Source: Acidobacteriaceae bacterium
Lineage (GTDB): Bacteria; Acidobacteriota; Terriglobia; Terriglobales; Acidobacteriaceae
DNA length: 33,358 nt
Direction: 5' to 3'
NCBI GenBank assembly: GCA_030037705.1
Contig: JASHQE010000113.1
Span: 1-33,358 of the forward strand
Below the pieces are notes generated by a model. It made no database searches and was not told the DNA's origin. It saw only the letters and a list, made by a program, of their open reading frames with translations. Of the stretch, positions 1 to 7,420 are shown one piece after another. Positions within the stretch are counted from its first letter, which is position 1; each line of letters starts with the position of its first letter. The position numbers were made by a program, and so were the translations under genes.

Positions 1-243
1 CTACAGCTTGAGTATTTCTAGAAGATTTTCGACCGTTATTCCGTGATGCGCGGCAATTTGCTTGAGGATGCCCGATAGTGTACCCGTCTTGATGGGATGA
101 TGATGCGGAATTACTTCGTGATTTTCACCGTCGCGCTGTGTAGTCACGCGGATATGGGAGCCCTTCGGGCGCGTGACCTCATAGCCTAATGCTGCCAATG
201 CCTTTACCTGCTGTGCCCCGGTGATATCGCGAGGCAGTTTCAC
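1..243 (-). CDS. HicA-like type II toxin (mRNA interferase family)
   Basis: An 80-residue protein with the HicA/YcfA fold signature: an N-terminal helix with ALAALGYE, then RPKGSH, a beta strand and the C-terminal pattern GTLSGILKQIA. Family members are small double-stranded-RNA-binding-like ribonucleases that cleave mRNA. The catalytic histidine of the family would correspond to His30 in KGSH; a further HHH cluster lies at 47-49. It starts with GTG at 243, and its first bases overlap the stop codon of the upstream antitoxin gene in a GTGA overlap, so translation is probably coupled. The stop codon occupies the first three bases of the window, so the gene is complete. Toxicity is inferred from the family. 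Confidence 0.82.
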   Translation of the reverse strand: MKLPRDITGAQQVKALAALGYEVTRPKGSHIRVTTQRDGENHEVIPHHHPIKTGTLSGILKQIAAHHGITVENLLEILKL

Positions 244-458
244 TGGATCAGGACTTCATCCCGAACAAAGTGCAGACGGATGATTTTCGGGGCTTGCGTT
301 GGATCGTCAAAGTAGCAGGCGACAGCATCTTTGACCATAATGCGCAACTCCTCCAAAGAGTCGCCCTGCGTGTGAATGCCATAGCCCAAGGCGTGAGCGG
401 TGTAGCCGCCGTCCACCTCGTCCTCACAGACCTCGAAGATAATCTCGCTCGTCGACAT
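240..458 (-). CDS. HicB-like antitoxin, short form without DNA-binding domain
   Basis: A 72-residue protein beginning MSTSEIIFEVCEDEVDGGY. It shows the partial RNase H-like HicB fold: FEVCEDEVDGGYTAHALGYGI, then GDSLEELRIMVKDAVACYF and a terminal strand IRLHFVRDEVL. Proteins of this short type are often mislabelled as 2-oxoisovalerate dehydrogenase subunits. It lies upstream of the toxin gene and overlaps it by 4 bases. Typical HicB proteins carry a C-terminal ribbon-helix-helix or HTH domain for autoregulation; none is present here. The reading frame is open up to 524, but the added residues are unlike the family, so the ATG at 458 is preferred. Confidence 0.78.
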   Translation of the reverse strand: MSTSEIIFEVCEDEVDGGYTAHALGYGIHTQGDSLEELRIMVKDAVACYFDDPTQAPKIIRLHFVRDEVLIQ

Positions 459-570
459 TCCTTTGCCCAATCCTACCATCGCCGGAACTGTGCAACAAGA
501 ATCATCCCGCCATGCGCTGTACAATTCTTGCGTAGCTCAGGCTGCTCGTTTGGTTTGAGCGGGGTGGGAG

Positions 571-3387
571 ATGCCCGAGACGATCGATTGGCCGCCGCAC
601 GCCAAGCCAAGCGGCCTGCGCAGTGTGTTTCTGGTCATAGCCGTCATCGTTGCCCTGGTTCTCTTCGGCGGCCGCGCTGCAATTTCCTGGTGGGTTAACC
701 TGCTGTGGTTCCGTTCGCTTGGTTACGAAGCGGTCTTCTGGAAGACATGGGGCTTGCAGTGGGGGACCTTTGCCACTTTTGCGGCGCTTACATTTCTTAT
801 TGTCTATGGAGGGATGGCCGCGCTTAAGCATGCGCACGCCGCCGATCTCCCGGAGACCTACACGATCTACTTTGCCGGCCGCCCGATCAGCCTTCCCGTA
901 GGCCGCGCCCTGCACTTCGCGGCCGTCCTTCTCTCGTTTTTCATTGCGGTTGCGACCGGCGCGGCCATCGGGTCCGAGTGGCCTTCGCTCGCTCTCTACT
1001 GGAACGCGCCCAATGCAACAGGAATCATTGCAGATCCGATCTTCAGACGGCCTCTGAACTTTTACCTGTTCACTTTACCCGCCTGGCAACTCATCAGCGG
1101 TTGGCTCATGACGCTGGCGATCCTGCTGTGCATCGCCGCCGCTGTATTCCTGCTTCTTTCCGGCGGCTCGCGCGCCTTGGATCGGCTTTCTTCCGGCCGG
1201 TCCGGCGCCTCCGTGTGGCGCGGCGTCTCCATGGCATTCGGCTTTCTGCTGTTGACGCTTGCTCTGCGCGAGTACATCGCCCGCTATGAGCTTCTCTTCG
1301 AACACCACACCATCTTTGATGGGGTGACTTACACGGACGCACACATCAATCTCATCGGCATGTTATTGATAAGCGCGGCCCTGTTGCTTGGGGCTATGAT
1401 TGCGATCATCGGCGGCATCGCGCGTCCGCGTGGGCGCTGGCTCATTGCGGCCGTTGTGCCGGCGCTCGCCTGTTATGCGGTGACGGGAGTCTTCGGATGG
1501 TATGTCACTACGTTTCTGGTCAAGCCCAACCAGCTTGACCGGGAACGACCGTATATCGCCGATAACATCGCCTTCACGCGACAGGCCTATGGGCTCGACC
1601 GCTTCTCACAGCGCGAGTTCCCCGCCGAGACTACGCCCGGCGCAGCCGATCCGGACGCCAATCAGGCCACTCTCGTCAATATCCGGCTCTGGGATGTACA
1701 GGCCCTGCAAGACACGCTGCGCCAGGTGCAGGAGATTCGCACTTACTATGATTTTCCCGACATCGATATCGACCGCTACGAGATTGGCGGCAGCCTGCGC
1801 GAGGTGATGCTCGCCGACCGCGAACTGAATGTGGATAAGCTGCCTGAGAGCAGCCGCAACTGGATCAACGACCGGCTGATCTATACGCACGGCTACGGCA
1901 TCACGATGAATCCCGTGAACGGATTTACCGCGGAGGGTTTACCGACACTGTATTTGAGCAATATGCCCGTGCAGAGCACCGCGCCTGGGCTCGCGGTCAC
2001 GCGGCCGGAGATCTACTTCGGCGAGATGACGAACGGCGACGTGTATGTGAAGACGCACCAGCAGGAGTTCAATTATCCCGAGGGTCAGTCGAACAATCTC
2101 AATTCGTATGAGGGCGCGGGCGGCATCGTGCTGGGCGGTTTTCTGCGCCGGGCGTTGATCGCCTTCGATCGCGGCGATATTGCCAAGGTGCCGTTCAGCG
2201 ACGATATTACATCCGAAAGCCGTCTGCTGATGCGGCGTAACGTGCGCGATCGCGTGGCAGCGCTGGCGCCATTCCTGACCTTCGACCAAGATCCCTACAT
2301 TGTGCTCGGGGATGACGGAAGGCTCTACTGGATGATCGACGCCTTCACATCGTCCGATACTTATCCGTACTCCACGCACAGCAATATGGGTGGCGCATCC
2401 GTGAACTACATGCGCAACAGCGTGAAGGTCGTGGTTGACGCCTATAACGGCACCACGGCGTTCTATGTTTTCGACAACGCCGATCCGATTCTGGCTGCAT
2501 GGCGAGGGATCTATCCCGGCCTCTTCCAAGACGCTGCGGCAATGCCGGAGCAGCTGCGCAGGCACATTCGCTATCCCGAATTGCTGTTGAGCCTGCAAGC
2601 GGAAATTTACGGCCTGTATCACATGACCGATCCGGAGGTCTTCTATAACCGCGAGGATCAGTGGACCGTTGCTACGCAAACGGGTTTGAGCGATCAGGGC
2701 GAGCAAGTTGCGCAAGCCATGGAACCGAACTTCGTGCTGATGAAACTGCCCGGCGAAGGTTCGCTGGAGTTTGTGGAGATTCTTCCCTTTACGCCCATCA
2801 ATCGCAACAATATGATCGGCTGGATCGCCGCACGCAGCGACGGCGAGCACTATGGCACTGCGGTGGTCTACGATTTTCCGAAAACCCGCCTGGTGGATGG
2901 GCCGCAGCAGATCGAAGCGCGCATTGACCAGAATGCGCAGCTCTCGGGGCAGCTTACACTCTGGAACCAGCAGGGCTCGCACGTGCTGCGCGGCAGCCTG
3001 CTTGTCATTCCCTGCGGCAAGGCGCTGCTGTACGCTGAGCCGATTTATCTGCAGGCGCAGCGCAGCCCGATGCCGGAACTGCGCCTGGTTGTGCTGGCGC
3101 TGCAGGACCGGCTCGCCTATGGGCCAAACTTCGAGACGGCGTTGGCCTCCCTGTTCGGCTCCGCGGCATCTTCCTTAACGGCAGCGGAGACGCCGCCTTC
3201 TGCGCAACCGCCCGCAACCACCGGGACAGCGCAGCCCGCCGCAGATATCCCTATGCTCATCACGCAGGCCAATCGCGACTTCGACGATTACCAGCGGCTC
3301 ACATCAGAAGGCAAGCTCGCGGAAGCGGGGCAGAAGCTGGACGATCTGAAACGCGTACTCAGCGCGCTGAACACGCACGCCCAATGA
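571..3387 (+). CDS. UPF0182 family membrane protein
   Basis: A 938-residue protein of the UPF0182 family; its biochemical role is unknown. About seven membrane segments lie in the first third (roughly residues 15-38, 64-86, 114-133, 172-196, 217-235, 259-283 and 290-317). They are followed by a large soluble domain with family-typical patterns such as NIRLWD, YEGAGGIVLGG, YWMIDAFTSSDTYPYS and LPFTPINRNNMIGWIAARSDG. The C-terminus has an Ala/Pro/Thr-rich linker (about 868-895) and a short helical tail. Length is normal for the family. The ATG at 571 directly follows a purine-rich GGGGTGGGAG. It stands between the divergent toxin-antitoxin pair and the isomerase gene 38 bases downstream, and no functional link to either is evident. 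Confidence 0.93.
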   Translation: MPETIDWPPHAKPSGLRSVFLVIAVIVALVLFGGRAAISWWVNLLWFRSLGYEAVFWKTWGLQWGTFATFAALTFLIVYGGMAALKHAHAADLPETYTIYFAGRPISLPVGRALHFAAVLLSFFIAVATGAAIGSEWPSLALYWNAPNATGIIADPIFRRPLNFYLFTLPAWQLISGWLMTLAILLCIAAAVFLLLSGGSRALDRLSSGRSGASVWRGVSMAFGFLLLTLALREYIARYELLFEHHTIFDGVTYTDAHINLIGMLLISAALLLGAMIAIIGGIARPRGRWLIAAVVPALACYAVTGVFGWYVTTFLVKPNQLDRERPYIADNIAFTRQAYGLDRFSQREFPAETTPGAADPDANQATLVNIRLWDVQALQDTLRQVQEIRTYYDFPDIDIDRYEIGGSLREVMLADRELNVDKLPESSRNWINDRLIYTHGYGITMNPVNGFTAEGLPTLYLSNMPVQSTAPGLAVTRPEIYFGEMTNGDVYVKTHQQEFNYPEGQSNNLNSYEGAGGIVLGGFLRRALIAFDRGDIAKVPFSDDITSESRLLMRRNVRDRVAALAPFLTFDQDPYIVLGDDGRLYWMIDAFTSSDTYPYSTHSNMGGASVNYMRNSVKVVVDAYNGTTAFYVFDNADPILAAWRGIYPGLFQDAAAMPEQLRRHIRYPELLLSLQAEIYGLYHMTDPEVFYNREDQWTVATQTGLSDQGEQVAQAMEPNFVLMKLPGEGSLEFVEILPFTPINRNNMIGWIAARSDGEHYGTAVVYDFPKTRLVDGPQQIEARIDQNAQLSGQLTLWNQQGSHVLRGSLLVIPCGKALLYAEPIYLQAQRSPMPELRLVVLALQDRLAYGPNFETALASLFGSAASSLTAAETPPSAQPPATTGTAQPAADIPMLITQANRDFDDYQRLTSEGKLAEAGQKLDDLKRVLSALNTHAQ

Positions 3388-3425
3388 TCCGACACCACAC
3401 ATGATGAAATTTCACGGAGAGACTC

Positions 3426-4229
3426 ATGCCTCGTTTTGCCGCCAATTTGACCATGATGTACACCGAGCATGGCTTTCTCGACCGCTTTGCTGCCGCTGCC
3501 AAAGATGGCTTCACTGCGGTCGAGTTTCTGTTTCCTTATGAGTATCCGGCGCAGACGATTGCGGCTTTGCTCAAGCAGCACGGACTGTGCCAGGTCTTGT
3601 TCAATGCGCCTCCGGGCAACTGGCAAGCGGGCGAGCGGGGCAACACCGCTCTGCCGGGGCGCGAAGATGAGTTTCGCTCCGGTTTCGAGCGGGCGCTTGA
3701 GTATGCGCGCGTGCTTGGATGCCCGCGCATCCACTGCATGGCGGGATTGGTTCCGGCTGGCGGAGACCGCGTGCTGATGCGCAAGGTTTACATCGCTAAC
3801 CTTGCCTGGGCAGCAAAGCTGGCAAAGCCCGATGGCGTCGATGTGCTGATCGAGCCGATCGCGCTGCGCAATATACCGGGCTATTTTCTCAATCGCCAGG
3901 ATGAAGCACACGACCTTGCTGAGGAGATTGGCGCACCGAATCTCAAAATCCTCATGGACCTCTTCCATTGCCAGGTGGAGGAGGGCGATCTCGCCATGAA
4001 GATGCGCAAGTACCTTGCCGACCCGAAGCGGACGCGCGTAGGCCACTTCCAGGTTGCCGGCGTGCCCGAGCGGCATGAACCCGACACCGGTGAGGTGAAC
4101 TACGAATACGTCTTTGCCGTGATGGACGAGCTTGGCCACGAGGGCTGGGTCGGCTGCGAGTATGCGCCACGCGCCGGGACAAGCGCAGGGTTGGGATGGT
4201 TCAAACGGCAACCGATGGGACTGCGGTAA
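3426..4229 (+). CDS. hyi: Hydroxypyruvate isomerase family TIM-barrel protein
   Basis: A 267-residue protein of the AP-endonuclease-2-like TIM-barrel family. It is closest in style to hydroxypyruvate isomerase (hydroxypyruvate to tartronate semialdehyde) and 2-oxo-tetronate isomerase. Family features seen are [11 protein letters not shown] at the N-terminus, Glu143 in VLIEPI, Asp178 and His181 in LMDLFHCQ, His207 in GHFQVAG and Glu245 in GCEYAPR; the two glutamates match the catalytic pair and the Asp/His residues the metal site. A GGAGAG ribosome-binding site precedes the ATG. No glyoxylate carboligase or tartronate semialdehyde reductase gene is adjacent, so the exact substrate is open. Length is close to the usual 258 residues. 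Confidence 0.85.
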   Translation: MPRFAANLTMMYTEHGFLDRFAAAAKDGFTAVEFLFPYEYPAQTIAALLKQHGLCQVLFNAPPGNWQAGERGNTALPGREDEFRSGFERALEYARVLGCPRIHCMAGLVPAGGDRVLMRKVYIANLAWAAKLAKPDGVDVLIEPIALRNIPGYFLNRQDEAHDLAEEIGAPNLKILMDLFHCQVEEGDLAMKMRKYLADPKRTRVGHFQVAGVPERHEPDTGEVNYEYVFAVMDELGHEGWVGCEYAPRAGTSAGLGWFKRQPMGLR

Positions 4230-4291
4230 GCTTCTGTGCTATCCCAGGTCTCAGAAACGAGGCCTGGGGCATCCGGCTTCTTGGAGCCCCT

Positions 4292-4318
4292 GGTGCGAAA
4301 CCTAGGGCACCCGTTTTT
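4292..4318 (+). terminator. Possible rho-independent terminator after the isomerase gene
   Basis: GGTGC (4292-4296) and GCACC (4307-4311) can pair around a 10-base loop and are followed by CGTTTTT. The stem is short, so this is a weak call. Another short inverted repeat (CCCAGG with CCTGGG) lies just upstream. It sits 60-90 bases after the isomerase stop codon and before the convergent epimerase gene. Confidence 0.4.
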
Positions 4319-4341
4319 GTGCTGCAGGCGAAATTGCACTT

Positions 4342-5457
4342 CTACTTCTCTATGCCGAAGGTGAACGTCGTAGTGGAGTGGAAGGTTTCGCCCGGGCGCA
4401 GCTCCGTGCTGGGAAAGTTGGAATGGTTGGGCGAATCGGGGAAGTGCTGCGTCTCCAGGCAGAAACCTGTATTCCTCTCGTACTTCACGCCGTGGCGGCC
4501 GGTAAAGGTTCCGTCGAGAAAATTGCCGGAGTAAAACTGGACGCCCGGCTCGGTAGTTTCCACCGCCATCTTCCTCCCGCTCTCTGGGTCGGTGACGGTG
4601 GCCGCGGGATGCAGTGTTCCCATCTTGCCGTTGAGCACAAAGTTGAAGTCGTATCCGCCGGCCTGTTTAAGCTGCGGGTTGTCGGCGTTGATGCGCGCTC
4701 CAATGACTTCGGGCTTGCGAAAATCGAGCGGCGTGCCGGCAACGGACGCCAGTTCGCCCGTGGGAATCAGGCCGGCATCGGTCGGCGTGTATTTTTCGGC
4801 ATCGAGCTGGATTTTTTGGTTGAGGATGTTGCCCTGATCGTCGCCGTTCAGATTGAAGTAAGCGTGATTGGTCAGGTTCAGCACCGTGTCTTTGTCGGTG
4901 GTGGCCGAGTAGTCGAGGCGCAGCGTGTTGCCTTCCACCGTGTATTTCACATGCGCCGTCAGCTTGCCGGGAAAGCCCATGTCGCCGTCCGGGCTGACAA
5001 GAGTGAACTCAACGCCGTTCGGTACTTCCTTCGACTGCCAGACGTACCGGTCGAAGCCCATGGTGCCGCCGTGCAGAGCATTGGGGCCGTTGTTAACCGG
5101 AATCTGATAGGTCTTGTCGTCGAGCGAGAATTTGCCCAACGCGATGCGATTGCCATAGCGGCCCACGATAGAGCCGAAGTGCGTTTTTGCGTCGTTCAGA
5201 TAATCCTGCAATGAATCATACCCGAGCACGATATCCGCCATCTTGCCGGAGCGGTCAGGGGTTCTGATGCTCACCAGCTTGGCTCCATACGCCATTACGC
5301 GCACTTCGATCTGCCCACTCTTGAGCGTGTAAATCGGCACCGGCGTTCCATCCGCGGTATGACCCCAAATCGACATCTTCACCTCTCCTTGCGCAACGGT
5401 TGAAAGCGCCATTGCAAATGCAAATGTAATTGCTGCAAACCCGCTCACTCGCTTCAC
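4342..5457 (-). CDS. galM: Aldose 1-epimerase (mutarotase), exported form
   Basis: A 371-residue aldose 1-epimerase, which interconverts alpha and beta anomers of hexoses. The catalytic set is visible: His129 in NALHGG, His198 in NHAYFNL, Asp270 in GGYDFNF and Glu335 in CLETQHFPDSPNH. I chose the GTG at 5457 because AGAGGG stands 8 bases upstream and because this start yields a clean signal peptide (MKRVSGF, a hydrophobic core, then cleavage near AQG-EVK at about residue 24). The frame is open up to an ATG at 5568, but that would put 37 charged residues before the signal peptide. Export suggests it acts in the periplasm on incoming sugars. A membrane-bound regulator lies upstream on the same strand. 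Confidence 0.93.
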   Translation of the reverse strand: MKRVSGFAAITFAFAMALSTVAQGEVKMSIWGHTADGTPVPIYTLKSGQIEVRVMAYGAKLVSIRTPDRSGKMADIVLGYDSLQDYLNDAKTHFGSIVGRYGNRIALGKFSLDDKTYQIPVNNGPNALHGGTMGFDRYVWQSKEVPNGVEFTLVSPDGDMGFPGKLTAHVKYTVEGNTLRLDYSATTDKDTVLNLTNHAYFNLNGDDQGNILNQKIQLDAEKYTPTDAGLIPTGELASVAGTPLDFRKPEVIGARINADNPQLKQAGGYDFNFVLNGKMGTLHPAATVTDPESGRKMAVETTEPGVQFYSGNFLDGTFTGRHGVKYERNTGFCLETQHFPDSPNHSNFPSTELRPGETFHSTTTFTFGIEK

Positions 5458-5601
5458 AGTTTTTTCCCTCTTCTTCCGGCCGTATACGCCCGGTTGCGCC
5501 GGCTTAGATTCGCGCGGTCCGGGATCCCGCCGGCATACACCTTTGCTTCCTTGGCCAATATAGATCATGAGGGGAGGAATAGCCCATCCAAACGAAGCGA
5601 T

Positions 5602-6948
5602 TTAGTAGATCCTGCTGGCGATTACCTGCGTGCCGGTGGCATTGGATTCGATGCTCGTCGAGCGCAGCAGGACTTCGAAGTAGTGCAACGAGCCGTCGGC
5701 CCGCATGGCGCGCTTCAAAATGGGCGCGATAGCGGAGGGATGAAGCAGCATTTCCGCCGCGGCCTGCGTTCCGGCCACGTCCAGACCTTCCAGCACCAGC
5801 AGATGTCCGTTGCCGCTTAGATTGGGCAGAAATTCGATAAGCGCGAAGGTCTCATGCGCGGGTTCGTTCCAATGACTCGCGTAGGAGGAGGCTTCGCCGG
5901 GCTGCGGTTTCATGTTGATGATGGCCGCGCCCTCCATGCCGGGACGATCCACGATGCGGAAGTTGGCATTGGCTTCTGCAATTGCGGCCCATGGATTGCT
6001 GCCCGGCGAGCCAATGATCACGGCATTGGCGCTCTTCAGGTCGTCAAGGCGCAGGTCGCGCGGAAAGCGGATAAAAACCCGCTGCGGGTTGTCTTCTTTG
6101 AGATGCGAGAGCGCAGCAGCGATCTGCAGATCGACGAAGGGCACAAGCTGCTGCGAGCGCAGGTCGGCGGCGCTATGCGCATCCACCCCGCCGAGCGGCA
6201 TCTCCTGATAGCTGCCTTCGATATATTCGGCGAGCAGCACCGGGCGGCGGGCGAGGTCTTCAAGCAAATTAAATCCCGCGTCTGAGGGAACAACATAGCT
6301 GTTGGCAGGACCACTGAAGAGCGCAGCCCACAGCGCCTGTGCCGGTTCAGGAGGTGATTGCGGTGCGCGGGTATGCGTCGCCGCATACCAGGTGAGTGCC
6401 ACAAGCGCGGCACTATAGACGGCAGCCGTCAGTACGGCCAGGAACTTGCTTCTCCATTTCGATTGGGCAGGCGCAGGCTTCGGTTCTGGAGACGCATGGG
6501 CGGGGGCCTGGACGGAAACCTGCGCATCGTGCTCTTGCTCGACACCCTGCTCCTCCGCTTGCAGAAACACTGGAACATAGCCGCCAACAGGGATGTCAAT
6601 GCGCACCGGCTCGGCGCTGCCCTCACCTGCAAAATGCTCGGCCAGACGCTTGCGGAGCTGGCGCGCGTAGTTGCGAACGATATTGTCTTCGAGGGTGCGG
6701 TAATCCGCGGGCCGATCGAAGACCTGCACGCCGATTTGGTGCTCGGTAATCTCATCCGCGCGGCCTTCGAGAGTTTCTGCCACCACAAACAGCAGAAACT
6801 TCGACAGCAGCGGCGACCGGGCAAAATGCGGGCCGGCCACCACGCGTTGCGCCAGTTCCCAGTGCGGGTCGTCTGGAAGGAGAGACGAACGGCCATCTGA
6901 AAGAAGCGGCGCCTTTTGCTTATGCTGGAGGTCGGTCAAGCGGTCCAT
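5602..6948 (-). CDS. Membrane-anchored putative transcriptional regulator
   Basis: A 448-residue protein. Residues about 30-130 resemble an N-terminal domain that is very common in acidobacterial regulators: a helix pair around FARSPLLSKFLLFVVAETL, then EITEHQIGVQVFDRPADYRTLEDNIVRNYARQLRKRL, ending in PVRIDIPVGGYVPVF. It is thought to be a winged-helix-like DNA- or ligand-binding module. A Pro/Ala-rich linker leads to one membrane helix at about 168-191. The remaining 250 residues would be periplasmic and I do not recognise them. The layout resembles CadC/ToxR-type one-component sensors. It is divergent from the Oar-like receptor and upstream of the exported epimerase, so control of one or both is plausible but inferred. 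Confidence 0.65.
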   Translation of the reverse strand: MDRLTDLQHKQKAPLLSDGRSSLLPDDPHWELAQRVVAGPHFARSPLLSKFLLFVVAETLEGRADEITEHQIGVQVFDRPADYRTLEDNIVRNYARQLRKRLAEHFAGEGSAEPVRIDIPVGGYVPVFLQAEEQGVEQEHDAQVSVQAPAHASPEPKPAPAQSKWRSKFLAVLTAAVYSAALVALTWYAATHTRAPQSPPEPAQALWAALFSGPANSYVVPSDAGFNLLEDLARRPVLLAEYIEGSYQEMPLGGVDAHSAADLRSQQLVPFVDLQIAAALSHLKEDNPQRVFIRFPRDLRLDDLKSANAVIIGSPGSNPWAAIAEANANFRIVDRPGMEGAAIINMKPQPGEASSYASHWNEPAHETFALIEFLPNLSGNGHLLVLEGLDVAGTQAAAEMLLHPSAIAPILKRAMRADGSLHYFEVLLRSTSIESNATGTQVIASRIY

Positions 6949-7420
6949 GAGGGTTATCTCCAGGCAATGTTCCTACGCAGGAAGCAAATGCCCACCAGAG
7001 AGGTACAACGGTCCACGATTTTGCTCTGTCTTTTCTGCCTGTAACCTTGTATTCACAACGATCGCCCGGGGCGGGATCGTCCTCTTCGCGATGGATATTT
7101 CCATCACCCTCAAAAAACTTGCAAACTGATTTTAATCCAGCGGAATTCAGGGAAGCTACCGGCGAGGATGAATTCGCATCGAAGGCAGCAGAAAGCGTCG
7201 AGAAACCGGTATTTCTCCACAGTTCACCAACAATTCAAAGTCAGGTCACATCTCCTGTTTTGTGGGGCTTACCCAGGCTCATCACTAGTGTATACACCGT
7301 CCCTCACCTAGGGTAAACACTCCCGCGAAGCGCTCAAGTGCTCTACTGTGGCGCTGCCCGCCGAATTATCCCCGGACGGCAATGGAAATCTTTCAATCTT
7401 GGAGGTCGCAAGACAGACAT
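6949..7420. other. Divergent intergenic region between the regulator and the Oar-like receptor
   Basis: About 430-470 bases with no supported gene. It should hold the promoters of the minus-strand regulator and of the plus-strand receptor. The most structured part is 7283-7320, described separately. I could not assign convincing -35/-10 boxes. Confidence 0.6.
7286..7320 (+). promoter_or_regulatory. Candidate operator: paired 12-bp direct repeats upstream of the receptor gene
   Basis: TAGTGTATACAC (7286-7297) and TAGGGTAAACAC (7309-7320) agree at 10 of 12 bases and start 23 bp apart, close to two helical turns. The first copy includes the perfect palindrome GTGTATACAC (7288-7297) and overlaps another one, CACTAGTG (7283-7290). 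The pair lies about 60-100 bases before the receptor start. The binding protein is unknown. Confidence 0.45.

Noticed and set aside
1939..2982. 347-codon open frame on the minus strand inside the UPF0182 gene
   Set aside because: It is antisense to a clear family protein, has His/Arg/Ala-rich shadow composition and no ribosome-binding site.
3288..4211. 307-codon minus-strand frame opposite the hydroxypyruvate isomerase gene
   Set aside because: It is antisense to a protein with conserved catalytic residues and looks like no family.
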